From: Bacteroidales bacterium
GTDB taxonomy: Bacteria > Bacteroidota > Bacteroidia > Bacteroidales > Bacteroidaceae
Direction of reading: 5' to 3'
Length of the DNA stretch: 20,431 nucleotides
Assembly (NCBI GenBank): GCA_004557285.1
Contig: SFEK01000020.1
Span: forward strand, 1-20,431
The notes below the pieces were generated by a model, which worked only from the letters and a program-made list of their open reading frames with translations, had not been told where the DNA came from and ran no database searches. Each line of letters opens with the position of its first letter. Position 1 is the first letter of the stretch. Positions 8,040 through 16,678 of this stretch are shown piece by piece. A program made the position numbers and the translations under genes.

Positions 8040-8729
8040 ATGGGGAAAAAAATAAAGAAAATAAAAAACGTAAGACTTCACCACGAGGGCATCGGTTTGT
8101 TGACCTACGGGCTAACCGCATTCATTGCCATTTCGCTGCTCTTGTGGTGGTATGTTGACACAAAAATTCCATTCTGGGGTTTTGTCACCGTGTTTGGCAT
8201 CATCTATCTGATAGCTGTAAATTTCTTCCGCTGTCCTAAGCGTTATTTTGAAGAAGACACCGAAAACATTGTCGTTGCTCCGGCAGACGGCAAGATTGTA
8301 GTCATTGAGGAAGTGTTTGAAGACAAATATTTTCACGACAAGCGCATCATGGTGAGCATATTCATGAGTCTTTTCAATGTTCATGCCAACTGGTTTCCGG
8401 TTGACGGCAAAGTGAAATTCGTCAAGCATTTCAACGGCAACTACTTCAAGGCATGGTTGCCCAAGGCCAGCGAGGAAAACGAACATGCCGACGTGATGAT
8501 AGAGACACCCGACGGCACGGGCATCTTGTGCCGGCAGGTGGCAGGTGCAGTGGCACGGCGTATTGTGACATATGCCAAACCCGAAGAAGACTGCTACATC
8601 GACGAGCATTTAGGATTCATCAAATTCGGTTCGCGCGTTGACCTCTACCTGCCATTAGACACCGAGATATGTGTCAAGATGGGACAGGCCACAACGGGCG
8701 ACAAGACGGTTATCGGCAAACTGAAATAG
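8040..8729 (+). CDS. psd: Phosphatidylserine decarboxylase, short type
   Basis: A 229-residue member of the short (archaeal-like) phosphatidylserine decarboxylase group that makes phosphatidylethanolamine from phosphatidylserine. Two N-terminal membrane segments (about residues 15-55) precede a soluble domain with [16 protein letters not shown] (conserved His) and the self-cleavage site FGSR, Gly197-Ser198. Cleavage there should leave a pyruvoyl-bearing alpha chain of about 32 residues. The usual LGST of longer enzymes is here FGSR, as expected for the short group. It is the first gene of psd-pssA-DUF4834; pssA, supplying its substrate, starts 43 bases downstream. Confidence 0.92.
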   Translation: MGKKIKKIKNVRLHHEGIGLLTYGLTAFIAISLLLWWYVDTKIPFWGFVTVFGIIYLIAVNFFRCPKRYFEEDTENIVVAPADGKIVVIEEVFEDKYFHDKRIMVSIFMSLFNVHANWFPVDGKVKFVKHFNGNYFKAWLPKASEENEHADVMIETPDGTGILCRQVAGAVARRIVTYAKPEEDCYIDEHLGFIKFGSRVDLYLPLDTEICVKMGQATTGDKTVIGKLK

Positions 8730-8772
8730 CCATCCCCGTGCATTGCAGAGTGCACCTATAACGATTGAGAAC

Positions 8773-9477
8773 ATGGTAAAAAACATTCCCAACACCATCA
8801 CTTGCTGCAACCTCATCTCTGGCTGCATCGCCACGACATTCGCTTTTGGCGGACAGCTCTACATGGCATTGCTGTTCATCATCATTGGTACTGTATTTGA
8901 TTTTTTCGACGGCATGAGTGCCCGACTGCTTCATGTGGCCTCACCGATAGGCAAGGAGCTCGACTCGCTGGCCGACGACATCACCTTTGGCATGGCACCG
9001 GCCACCATGTTGTTCTACGAACTGGGCGTCATGGAATATCCCTCATCCCTGGAGTTTCTACGGGCATACATCCCATACATCGCCTTTGTCATGGCAGCGT
9101 TTTCGGCATTGCGCCTGGCCAAATTCAACCTCGACGAGCGGCAGACCACATCATTCATCGGACTGCCCACACCGGCCAACGCCCTGTTTTGGGGCTCACT
9201 GTTGGTGGGTGGCCACAAGTGGATTGAGTCAGCTCCCGACATGCTCATGGCCATCATTGCCCTGCTGTTGCTCAGCTGCTGGCTCCTCGTTGGCGAACTG
9301 CCCATGTTTGCATTGAAGTTCAAGCATTGGGGATGGAAGGGCAACGAGGTGAAATACCTCTTTCTGCTCACCTGCATCCCCCTGTTGGCATGTTTTGGCA
9401 TCCTGGCGTTTGCCATCATCATCGCCTGGTATCTCCTACTCTCCGTTTATGTGAACATTAGAAACAAAAAGCAATGA
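8773..9477 (+). CDS. pssA: CDP-diacylglycerol--serine O-phosphatidyltransferase
   Basis: A 234-residue integral membrane enzyme that joins CDP-diacylglycerol and serine to give phosphatidylserine. The CDP-alcohol phosphatidyltransferase signature DGxxARx8GxxxDxxxD is complete: Asp46, Gly47, Ala50, Arg51, Gly60, Asp64 and Asp68. Hydrophobic stretches before and after it fit a multi-span protein. The start at 8773 (MVKNIPNTITCCN) fits the family; an upstream in-frame ATG at 8743 would add ten residues with no match. Its stop overlaps the next ATG in an ATGA, implying translational coupling. Confidence 0.93.
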   Translation: MVKNIPNTITCCNLISGCIATTFAFGGQLYMALLFIIIGTVFDFFDGMSARLLHVASPIGKELDSLADDITFGMAPATMLFYELGVMEYPSSLEFLRAYIPYIAFVMAAFSALRLAKFNLDERQTTSFIGLPTPANALFWGSLLVGGHKWIESAPDMLMAIIALLLLSCWLLVGELPMFALKFKHWGWKGNEVKYLFLLTCIPLLACFGILAFAIIIAWYLLLSVYVNIRNKKQ

Positions 9478-9743
9478 TCATACTGTTCAAATTCCTTCTG
9501 CTGATATTCATTGCCGTATTGATCACGGGTGCATTGATAGCCTTCCGCATCTACCGTTCGTTCCGCAACATCACCGACCGCTTCAAGGGTGGCAACGGCA
9601 GCCAGACAGCAAGACAAGGATACGACCAACGCAACAGCAACACCAAAGAGCATGTGGTTGACCACAGAAATCCACACACCGCCAAACAAAAGATATTCAA
9701 AGACGAAGAGGGTGAATATGTGGATTATGAGGAGGTGAAGTGA
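9474..9743 (+). CDS. DUF4834 family small membrane protein
   Basis: An 89-residue protein with one N-terminal membrane helix (residues 2-25), then a basic polar linker rich in Gly, Asn and Gln, ending in FKDEEGEYVDYEEVK. This layout and acidic tail match the DUF4834 family of Bacteroidetes, usually found next to pssA. Function is unknown. The ATGA overlap with pssA and lack of any promoter between them suggest a role tied to the phospholipid enzymes, which is inference. The gene ends 13 bases from the convergent fucosidase gene. Confidence 0.8.
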   Translation: MIILFKFLLLIFIAVLITGALIAFRIYRSFRNITDRFKGGNGSQTARQGYDQRNSNTKEHVVDHRNPHTAKQKIFKDEEGEYVDYEEVK

Positions 9744-9756
9744 CCATCACTCCCTC

Positions 9757-11172
9757 TCATTGTTCAGCCAACTCCAACCTGACGACATGTGCGGCATCCG
9801 AAGGCAGGCGCGACTTGTCGGGGATGGTAAGCGTGAGGCCATCGCTGCCTTGCTCGTAGCGGCATTTGAAATTGCGCTTTACACTGAGCAGCGTGGCGTC
9901 AGTAACCCTTGCGGCAAGGTTGCTGTCTTTTAGGGCCGTGAGCAACATGGGCTTTTCTGTTCCTGGCCAGTCGAGCATGATGACATAAATGGTGTTGCCC
10001 TTGCGCGTGTAATACACTCGCTCGCCGGTGGCTGTGGTTTCATGAGACACCACATAGGGACGGGTGCCATAGATGCTCTCTCCGTAGGACCAAAGCCACA
10101 CGCCTACATTCTCCACCACATCGCGCTGCTCCTGTGGGAAAGTGCCATCGGCCATTGGAGCAAGATTGAGCAACATCTGTCCGTTGTTGCTCACCACCTC
10201 AATGAGTTTGTGTATGATGTCGATGTGCGAGCGGCAGTGTATGCCACGTACATAGCCCCACGGCTTGTGGTAACCATCGCAGATGGTGTAGTCGCACAAC
10301 CAGGGTATGGGGTCGATGTCTTCGGGATTGCTCATCTCGTGGTCAAGCATACCGATGCTTCGGGGAAATTCCTGGTATTTGTAGGTGAATATCACCTGCT
10401 GCCCCGTCTGCTCAGCATGGTTGAAATAATGGGCAAGAAACTGCAGTTTCTTTTGTTCGGGGATGGAATCCATCCATGCGTCGAAATAAATGATGTCGGG
10501 ACTGTAATTGCTCACCACCTCCTTGGCCTTGTCAAGCCACATCTGATACCATTCTTCACGGGGCATCAGGCAACCGTACATCTTGGCATACTTGGGATTG
10601 TTGGCCGCCCATGTGGGTTTCACCTTGACATAATAGTAGTTGTTTTCATGGTGCAGCGACACGAAGAACTTCATGCCACGACGACGCACGGCATCGGCCA
10701 TCTCGCCCACCACATCCCGCTTGGGGCCCATGGCCTTGGCATTGAAAGGCGTAAACTTGGAGTCCCACATCGAGAAACCGTCGTGATGTTCACCCACCAC
10801 TCCGGCAAAGCGTGCCCCACTGCTTTGGAACAGTTCGGCCCACTCGTCGGCATTGAATCGCTCAGCCTTGAACATCGGGATGAAGTCGTGGTAGCCAAAC
10901 TGCTCCAACGGCCCATACATCGCCTCGTGACGCTTGCGGGCATTCATCAGTCCGACACCATCGTCGTGCATATAGTGAAAATACTGTTCGTTGCCATAAG
11001 CCGGCACGCTGTACACTCCCCAATGGCAGTAAATGCCAAACTTGGCATCGCGCATCCATTCGGGCACGGCCTCATGCTTTTCCAACGATTTCCATGCGGG
11101 TTCGTAATGCTGTTGTGCCCGCAACACGAGCACAGCCATGACCAAGGTCAATAATAAAAAATGTTTTTTCAT
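9757..11172 (-). CDS. Exported GH29 alpha-L-fucosidase
   Basis: A 471-residue glycoside hydrolase family 29 enzyme that removes L-fucose from glycans. A signal peptide (MKKHFLLL ... LRAQ) points to the periplasm or surface. The family landmarks FGIYCHWGVYSVP, GEHHDGFSMWDS and the strand IIYFDAWMD are present; Asp231 of the last is the expected catalytic nucleophile. The acid/base residue, poorly conserved in GH29, cannot be assigned by eye. The start at 11172 lies 7 bases after the GH2 stop; an upstream in-frame ATG at 11196 would overlap GH2 and spoil the leader. Probably co-transcribed with the GH2 gene, so the two may act in turn on fucosylated galactosides such as mucin or milk glycans (inference). 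Confidence 0.92.
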   Translation of the reverse strand: MKKHFLLLTLVMAVLVLRAQQHYEPAWKSLEKHEAVPEWMRDAKFGIYCHWGVYSVPAYGNEQYFHYMHDDGVGLMNARKRHEAMYGPLEQFGYHDFIPMFKAERFNADEWAELFQSSGARFAGVVGEHHDGFSMWDSKFTPFNAKAMGPKRDVVGEMADAVRRRGMKFFVSLHHENNYYYVKVKPTWAANNPKYAKMYGCLMPREEWYQMWLDKAKEVVSNYSPDIIYFDAWMDSIPEQKKLQFLAHYFNHAEQTGQQVIFTYKYQEFPRSIGMLDHEMSNPEDIDPIPWLCDYTICDGYHKPWGYVRGIHCRSHIDIIHKLIEVVSNNGQMLLNLAPMADGTFPQEQRDVVENVGVWLWSYGESIYGTRPYVVSHETTATGERVYYTRKGNTIYVIMLDWPGTEKPMLLTALKDSNLAARVTDATLLSVKRNFKCRYEQGSDGLTLTIPDKSRLPSDAAHVVRLELAEQ

Positions 11173-11179
11173 GATATAG

Positions 11180-13228
11180 TCAGTTGACTGCTCCATCCAG
11201 TCGTTCCAGTTGATGATTTTGTTTCTTTTCCTTTTCAGTGGTCAGCGTGCAGCGACATTCGTCCGACAGTTGTCCCGATTGGACAAGGATGACATTCTCG
11301 CCCTCGCGCAGATGGACATTCCTGAACACGACACGCCCGATGTCGTCTTTCTTGCCCTTGGCTACACGGCGACCGTTGACGTACAGCACAACCTGCCGCT
11401 GGTTGGTATATACCTTGACATCGGTCACAGGCTCGGTGCGCCGGGTGAAACGCCGTGCAGCGATATAGAGCACAGGCTCAGCACTCCAGTTGGCCTTGTA
11501 GAAATAATAAGAGTCTTTGCGGGTTTTGCGGTCGTAGGTGACAATGCCCTTGTCGTTCATGCCACACATGTCTCCCTCGTCACGTATGCTGCTTGGATTG
11601 TCGGCATACTGCCATATAAACTTGCACCACGCATAGTGTCTCTGGTGCATGTCACGCCAGTTTTCCTCGTGCACCCTGGCCTGGTTTTCCTCATAGTGAA
11701 TCTTGTTGGTCACTATGGGGTCAAAGCCATGCTGCAACGTGCTGCCTGCCGCACCATATTCACACAGTCCTATCGGTTGCCGCCCGGCCTGTCGATGGGC
11801 TTCGTCCATAAAGCGGCCAACGCCGTCGCCCTGCTCATAATAGCCAAAGTATTTGTTCCACCCTATGCAGTCGGTGATGCCCTGGAAGCGGTCCTGATCA
11901 TAGCAGATGGCCAATGTGGTGAGTCGTTGAGGGTCGAGCCGTTTGGCCTCGTCGTGCAGTTTTTTCAGGAAAGTGGCAGGCTCGTCATATTTGAACGAGA
12001 GTTCGTTGCAAAGACTCCAGAAACATATCGACGGAGCATTGTAATGTTGCTTGACCATCTCTATCAGGTTCTGCACGACATGTTTTTCCAACTGTGGGTT
12101 CTTGATGTAGCCCGGCGAATTGTAGCCCCCAGGCCCGGCAAGGTTGAGTTCCTGCCACACCACAATGCCACGCTCGTCATATTGCTGCACATCAAAGCGC
12201 GAATGGGGATAGTGAACAAAGCGCACACCCGTGCAACCCAGTTCGCTGATGATACCCGCATCACGGCTCATGGACTCTTCGTTATACAAGCCTCCGGTAA
12301 GATAGCCCTCTTCATGGCGGCACACCCCATGAAGGTCGAGATGCTCACCATTGAGGAAGAAGCCCTTGTCGGCATCAAGGGCAAAGGTTCTGAATCCAGT
12401 CTGCTCTTCCACACAGTCAACCACCCTGTCGGCCTTGAGCAACTCCGCGCGAACCTTATATATATAAGGGGATTTCCGCCCATTCCACAGCTGGGGATTG
12501 GAAATCTGCATTTCGACCGTTGACGATTGGCCCTTTGCCTTGACACACTGCTCAGACACGGTGTTTCCCTCCTTGTCGATGATGCTTACACACAGGGTCT
12601 TGTCTTCGTTGTCAGCAGAAAGTGAAAGCATGGTTTCCACCCTCAGGGCCACCTGTTCAGGCGACACTTTGTCTTGGTGAACATACACCCCACTGCTGCC
12701 ATAATCGAGTGGTGATATACAGTCTTCATCGGTCACCAACAGCCAAACAGGACGGGTGATGCCCCCATACATGTTGAAATCGCCTGCCAGGGGAGCCACA
12801 TCCGTGCGATAGGCATTGCTGGCCACCACGGTGATTTTGTTGTCGCCCGCATGCAGTTTGTCTGTAATCTCATAACAGAAAGCGGTATAGCCGCCCGCAT
12901 GACGCCCCACGGATTGCTGGTTTACCGCCACCTCGGCAAACGAGTTCACGCCATCAAATTTCAGGAAGAAGCGTTGGCCTTTCATCTGACGTTCATTCAC
13001 TGTCAACACATGCTCATAGACATAAGTGCCCCGCTCGTATTTCATCCCTTGAAACACGTCGGTCAGGTTCCATGTATGGGGCACCACGACATCGGTCATC
13101 TGCGGGTTTCTGCTCACATCGTAAGCAGGATAGAATTTCCATGCTTTCAGCTGTCTTGTCTCACGCGCCCTGACGACCTGTACGACAAGCAACAAGAAGA
13201 CAACAATGACAGGTAAAGTTTTTCTCAT
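11180..13228 (-). CDS. Exported GH2 family beta-glycosidase (beta-galactosidase-like)
   Basis: A 682-residue glycoside hydrolase family 2 protein. The signal peptide spans MRKTLPVIVVFLLLVVQVVRA. Domain order is a jelly-roll sugar-binding domain (about residues 30-180), an immunoglobulin-like domain, the catalytic TIM barrel from about 280, and a C-terminal beta domain. The acid/base is Glu409 in FWSLCNEL and the nucleophile Glu490 in GLCEYGA; both are present. Beta-galactosidase is the likeliest activity, but GH2 also holds glucuronidases and mannosidases that cannot be excluded. The start at 13228 is preferred over one 24 codons upstream because it opens the leader. First gene of a pair with the GH29 fucosidase. 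No susC/susD genes or regulator flank it. Confidence 0.88.
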   Translation of the reverse strand: MRKTLPVIVVFLLLVVQVVRARETRQLKAWKFYPAYDVSRNPQMTDVVVPHTWNLTDVFQGMKYERGTYVYEHVLTVNERQMKGQRFFLKFDGVNSFAEVAVNQQSVGRHAGGYTAFCYEITDKLHAGDNKITVVASNAYRTDVAPLAGDFNMYGGITRPVWLLVTDEDCISPLDYGSSGVYVHQDKVSPEQVALRVETMLSLSADNEDKTLCVSIIDKEGNTVSEQCVKAKGQSSTVEMQISNPQLWNGRKSPYIYKVRAELLKADRVVDCVEEQTGFRTFALDADKGFFLNGEHLDLHGVCRHEEGYLTGGLYNEESMSRDAGIISELGCTGVRFVHYPHSRFDVQQYDERGIVVWQELNLAGPGGYNSPGYIKNPQLEKHVVQNLIEMVKQHYNAPSICFWSLCNELSFKYDEPATFLKKLHDEAKRLDPQRLTTLAICYDQDRFQGITDCIGWNKYFGYYEQGDGVGRFMDEAHRQAGRQPIGLCEYGAAGSTLQHGFDPIVTNKIHYEENQARVHEENWRDMHQRHYAWCKFIWQYADNPSSIRDEGDMCGMNDKGIVTYDRKTRKDSYYFYKANWSAEPVLYIAARRFTRRTEPVTDVKVYTNQRQVVLYVNGRRVAKGKKDDIGRVVFRNVHLREGENVILVQSGQLSDECRCTLTTEKEKKQNHQLERLDGAVN

Positions 13229-13275
13229 ATTTCTTAGATATATTTCAACATAACAAGGTAAAAAAAATGTCACGG

Positions 13276-13283
13276 CAAATATA
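13276..13283 (-). promoter_or_regulatory. -7 element upstream of the GH2-GH29 pair
   Basis: The minus strand reads TATATTTG here, a full match to TAnnTTTG, about 48 bases upstream of the GH2 ATG. No clear TTTG is seen 19-21 bases further upstream, so this promoter may be weak or depend on an activator. Confidence 0.5.
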
Positions 13284-13459
13284 CATATTTTATTAAACAA
13301 TGCTATACATCCGTACCGAAATAATCATTTTTCCAAGCCTTTTGACAAATATCAAGGCACAGGATGCTGTCTTCCAACAACGACAGAGAACAACATGAAA
13401 AAAAACTCAAAGAACAATAAAATATCGGTGCCGGCAAAACAAGGTAAGACAATAATCAC

Positions 13460-13467
13460 TATATTTG
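13460..13467 (+). promoter_or_regulatory. -7 element of the choloylglycine hydrolase gene
   Basis: TATATTTG matches TAnnTTTG and lies 39 bases before the ATG at 13507. A TTTG at the -33 position is not apparent. The 278-base gap from GH2 to this gene is AT-rich and holds only these divergent promoter elements. Confidence 0.5.
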
Positions 13468-13493
13468 CATTATCTAAACAGAAAAACTTTAAC

Positions 13494-13501
13494 AAAGGAG
13501 G
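13494..13501 (+). promoter_or_regulatory. Strong Shine-Dalgarno site AAAGGAGG
   Basis: AAAGGAGG is followed by five bases and ATG at 13507. It is complementary to the canonical 16S 3' end and decides the start. No other start examined in this window has anything similar, in line with the general rarity of such sites in Bacteroidetes. Confidence 0.75.
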
Positions 13502-13506
13502 TAGAT

Positions 13507-14586
13507 ATGAAAAGATTATTGTTATGTGCAGTCTTTACCATCACTGCATTGTTACCGGAAACGGCCCACGCCTGCACAGGCATTACCCTAAGAACGGCTG
13601 GCGGCACACCGGTTCCCGCCCGTACCATCGAATGGGCCGGCAACGACCTGGAAAGCAAGTATGCCATTGTTCCCAGAGGTTTCAAGCAACACTCGCTTCT
13701 GCCCGACGACCAACCAGACGGCATGGAATTTGTCTCTCGCTATGGCTATGTAGGACTGGCCGTGCAAGAAAAGGAGTTTGTGGTAGAGGGACTCAACGAG
13801 GCAGGACTCTCGGCAGGACTGTTCTATTTTCCCGCTTATGGCAAATATGTGGAATACCATGAGGAACTGAAGGCCAACACCATCAGCGACTTGCAGCTGG
13901 TGTCATGGATATTAGGCAGTTTCAAGACCATTGACGAGGTGAAATTTGCCATGACCGATGTGCGTGTGGTGACCATCGACCCCAGAGGCTCTACCGTGCA
14001 TTGGCGCATCACAGAGGAAAGCGGACGACAAGCGGTGCTGGAAATCATCAACGGCAAGCCCAAATGGTATGAAAACCAACTCGGTGTGTTGACCAACTCC
14101 CCTTCGTTCGACTGGCACCTGACCAACCTCAACAATTATGTCAATCTCTCTGCCGGCCCCATCTCCCAACGCAAGGTGGGCAACATGACACTCACGGCAT
14201 TCGGTGGTGGAGGTGGTCTCCATGGCATCCCCGGCGACATGACACCGCCGTCACGCTTTGTGCGTGCAGCCTTCTTCCAAACCACTGCGCCCCAGCAGGC
14301 TACGGCAGAAAAAACGGTCACACAGGCGTTTCACCTCCTCAACAACTTCGACATCCCCACGGGCATACAGTTTGAGGAGGGGCAAGAGATTCCCGACATT
14401 CCCAGTGCCACACAATGGACAGTGGTGTCTGACATTGCCAACCGCCGCATCTACTACCGCACCATGCACAACAGCAACATCAGGTGCTTCGACCTGAAAT
14501 CCATTGACTTTAAGAAGGTGAAACACCAATGGGGAATGCTCGACAAGGAAAAAAAGCAGCCCATTGAAATGGTGGTCATCAAATAG
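13507..14586 (+). CDS. Exported choloylglycine hydrolase family (bile salt hydrolase/penicillin acylase-like) enzyme
   Basis: A 359-residue Ntn-hydrolase of the linear amide C-N hydrolase family. The signal peptide ends at ETAHA so that Cys23 becomes the N-terminal nucleophile (CTGITL). Counting that Cys as 1, the catalytic set falls at family positions: Arg17 (ARTIEW), Asn175 (LTNSPSFDW) and Arg228 (SRFVRAAF). The usual Asp20 is Glu here. GLNEAGLS supplies the conserved Asn further in. The reaction is hydrolysis of an amide bond, for example glycine- or taurine-conjugated bile acids, penicillin V or N-acyl amino acids and homoserine lactones; sequence alone does not decide which. It is monocistronic, between a divergent GH2 gene and a convergent pyrH. 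Confidence 0.88.
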   Translation: MKRLLLCAVFTITALLPETAHACTGITLRTAGGTPVPARTIEWAGNDLESKYAIVPRGFKQHSLLPDDQPDGMEFVSRYGYVGLAVQEKEFVVEGLNEAGLSAGLFYFPAYGKYVEYHEELKANTISDLQLVSWILGSFKTIDEVKFAMTDVRVVTIDPRGSTVHWRITEESGRQAVLEIINGKPKWYENQLGVLTNSPSFDWHLTNLNNYVNLSAGPISQRKVGNMTLTAFGGGGGLHGIPGDMTPPSRFVRAAFFQTTAPQQATAEKTVTQAFHLLNNFDIPTGIQFEEGQEIPDIPSATQWTVVSDIANRRIYYRTMHNSNIRCFDLKSIDFKKVKHQWGMLDKEKKQPIEMVVIK

Positions 14587-14610
14587 GCATCGATGAACAA
14601 GCCTTAGGGC

Positions 14611-14662
14611 GTAAAATACCAGACGACGCATCATTCCGGTAGCAGGAGCGATGCGTCGTCTG
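14611..14662 (-). terminator. Terminator between the hydrolase gene and pyrH
   Basis: CAGACGACGCATC (14620-14632) and GATGCGTCGTCTG (14650-14662) form a perfect 13-bp stem with a 17-base loop. On the minus strand it is followed by GTATTTTA, so it best serves the yraN-birA-pyrH transcript; on the plus strand the tail ACTTGTAT is poor, but the stem may still stop the convergent transcript. Confidence 0.7.
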
Positions 14663-14689
14663 ACTTGTATATGCGCTGCCAGAGAGGCA

Positions 14690-15400
14690 TCAGTTGTGTA
14701 CCAACGTACCGATTTCCTCGCCGTTCATCACCTTCTTCAGGTTGCCCACAATATCCATATTGAACACATAGATAGGCAGGTTGTTCTCCTTGCACATCGT
14801 GGTGGCGGTCAAGTCCATCACCTTCAGTCCACGGGTATAGATTTCATCGTATGTGATGTCAGCAAACTTGGTTGCCGTGGGGTCTTTCTCCGGGTCGGCA
14901 GTATAAATGCCGTCAACACGTGTTCCTTTAAGCATCACGTCGGCCTCAATCTCAATGCCGCGCAGCGAACTGCCTGTATCTGTGGTGAAATAGGGTGAAC
15001 CTGTGCCTGCACTGAAGATGCACACATAACCGGCCTCCATGGCTTCAATAGCCTTCCATTTGCTGTAGAACTCTCCTATCGGTTCCATGCGGATGGCTGT
15101 CAGCACTTTGGTCTTTACGCCCAAGGCATCCAATGCCGAACTCAGGGCCAACGAATTGATGACGGTGGCACACATGCCCATCTGGTCGCCCTTGACACGG
15201 TCGAAGCCCTTGCTCGCTCCGCTCAAGCCACGAAAGATGTTGCCGCCACCGATGACGATGCCAATCTGCACTCCCATGTCATGCACTTCCTTGATTTGAC
15301 GGGCATAATCACCCAAACGTTCGGGGTCGATGCCAAAACTCTGTTTACCCATGAGACTCTCTCCACTGAGCTTCAATAAAATTCTTTTATACTTTGCCAT
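14690..15400 (-). CDS. pyrH: UMP kinase
   Basis: A 236-residue bacterial UMP kinase of the amino-acid kinase fold, making UDP from UMP and ATP in the cytosol. The nucleotide-binding features KLSGESLMG (start), GGGNIFRG, GDQMGMCATVINSLAL, TDTGSSLRGIE and DGIYTADPEKDPTA are all in family order and the length is normal. It is the last gene of yraN-birA-pyrH, 37 bases after birA. The frr gene that often follows pyrH in other bacteria is not here; a terminator follows instead. Confidence 0.96.
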   Translation of the reverse strand: MAKYKRILLKLSGESLMGKQSFGIDPERLGDYARQIKEVHDMGVQIGIVIGGGNIFRGLSGASKGFDRVKGDQMGMCATVINSLALSSALDALGVKTKVLTAIRMEPIGEFYSKWKAIEAMEAGYVCIFSAGTGSPYFTTDTGSSLRGIEIEADVMLKGTRVDGIYTADPEKDPTATKFADITYDEIYTRGLKVMDLTATTMCKENNLPIYVFNMDIVGNLKKVMNGEEIGTLVHN

Positions 15401-15437
15401 AATCTTTTGATAATAATTGTCTAAAACAAATCATATA

Positions 15438-16178
15438 TTATATCACGAATTTCACCTCCTTGAACGCATAACGGCTCAACATCCCGTCTTCTCTACGCAA
15501 CACGAAATGGCCATCAGGCTCAACGGCATGCACCTCGGCCAAAAACCTGCCGCCGGCATCTTGATAGGCATGCTGCCCCGTCTTGCGGTAAAGACGGGCA
15601 AAATAAAGGGCATCGATCTTGTCGTAATCGCCACGGTTGACGGTTTGCAGATACCCCTGGAAACGATGGAGTATGGTTTCCAGCAGTGTGTTCCTGTCCA
15701 CCTCGTGACCCACTATCTGCGACAAAGACACAGGATTGGGGGCATCGCCGACAAATATCTGCTGATTGACATTGATGCCGGTACCGAGAATGCAATACCC
15801 CACCCCACTGCCCGACACCGTACATTCTGACAGCGTACCGCTGATTTTCCTGTCGTGCCAATAGATGTCGTTGGGCCATTTGATGGTGATGCCATCGGTA
15901 TAGGCAGACAACGCCTCCGCCACGGCAAGGGCTTCGGCCTCAAGCATCACAAACTGCCTTGATGCCCGCAAGCCAAGGGGAAAGACCTTGATGCTGAACG
16001 TGAGATTCTTGCCGGCCTCACTCTCCCAGCAGTTGGTGCCCTGTCCTCGACCTGCCGTTTGATAATCAGCCACCACAACGGTCATGAGCACATCTTTCTC
16101 TTGCGGATAATCATGCAAGAAGCGGTTGGTCGAATCGGTTTTTTTAATCGATATGATGTGAACGTTGTCCATAAACAT
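15438..16178 (-). CDS. birA: Biotin--[acetyl-CoA carboxylase] ligase, monofunctional
   Basis: A 246-residue biotin protein ligase that forms biotinyl-AMP and transfers biotin to carrier lysines. Family marks are KTDSTNRFL (14-21), QTAGRGQGTNCWESEAGKNL in the biotin-adenylate loop, IKWPNDIYW and KISGTLSE. There is no N-terminal winged-helix domain, so unlike the E. coli protein it should not be a repressor. The ATG at 16178 overlaps the yraN stop by one base (TAATG), suggesting coupling; Met3 at 16172 is an alternative start. Confidence 0.93.
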   Translation of the reverse strand: MFMDNVHIISIKKTDSTNRFLHDYPQEKDVLMTVVVADYQTAGRGQGTNCWESEAGKNLTFSIKVFPLGLRASRQFVMLEAEALAVAEALSAYTDGITIKWPNDIYWHDRKISGTLSECTVSGSGVGYCILGTGINVNQQIFVGDAPNPVSLSQIVGHEVDRNTLLETILHRFQGYLQTVNRGDYDKIDALYFARLYRKTGQHAYQDAGGRFLAEVHAVEPDGHFVLRREDGMLSRYAFKEVKFVI

Positions 16179-16552
16179 TAATAATAATAAGGTATAGGCG
16201 AAAAAGCATCCTCAATATGCTCTATCTTGTATGGCTGGCCTGGCATTCCCACAATAGCGACAATGTCAAATCTAACGGGGGCATCGATGTGATAATACTT
16301 CACAAAACGATTTGCAGCCGTGCAAATACGCCTGGCCTTACCCCTGTCAACAGCTTGTTGCGGATCCATAAACAAGTCGTTCCGACGTGTCTTTACCTCC
16401 ACAACCACCAGCATGTTGTCCATATAGCCGACAATATCAAGGTCACGATGCCCGTCGCGCCAGTTGCGCTTCAGTATTCTCATTCCCTTGTCGGCCAAAT
16501 AGGCGGCGGCTATCTGTTCGCCCCAAGCTCCCAATTCATTGTGTTGTGCCAT
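16178..16552 (-). CDS. yraN: YraN/UPF0102 family nuclease-fold protein
   Basis: A 124-residue member of UPF0102 with the restriction-endonuclease-like core: Glu12 in GAWGEQIAAAYL, Asp39 in RDLDIVGY and the Glu52-x-Lys54 pair in VVVEVKTRR. These positions match the D-ExK metal site of Holliday-junction-resolvase-like folds. The biological substrate is unknown. First gene of yraN-birA-pyrH, with an excellent promoter and a leader of about 68 bases, divergent from tadA. Confidence 0.9.
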   Translation of the reverse strand: MAQHNELGAWGEQIAAAYLADKGMRILKRNWRDGHRDLDIVGYMDNMLVVVEVKTRRNDLFMDPQQAVDRGKARRICTAANRFVKYYHIDAPVRFDIVAIVGMPGQPYKIEHIEDAFSPIPYYY

Positions 16553-16627
16553 AGCAATCTGTCATTTTTCTGCACTGCCCACACTTTGTGTGTCTTCAGT
16601 CGAGACGCCATACGATAAGCAGTCCTA

Positions 16628-16658
16628 CAAAAATACAACATTTTTGCCAATCACCAAA
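16628..16658 (-). promoter_or_regulatory. yraN-birA-pyrH promoter
   Basis: On the minus strand TTTG (16655-16658), 19 bases, then TATTTTTG (16628-16635): a perfect Bacteroidetes consensus. The predicted start is near 16621. Confidence 0.8.
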
Positions 16659-16678
16659 GTTGTTACGATGAAAAACCG

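Noticed and set aside
10042..12523. Long plus-strand frames (370 and 437 codons) opposite the GH29 and GH2 genes
   Set aside because: They lie fully opposite enzymes with intact catalytic motifs and show no domain of their own.
13395..13862. 155-codon plus-strand frame starting before the hydrolase gene
   Set aside because: It overlaps the hydrolase in another frame and lacks the Shine-Dalgarno and signal peptide seen for the start at 13507.
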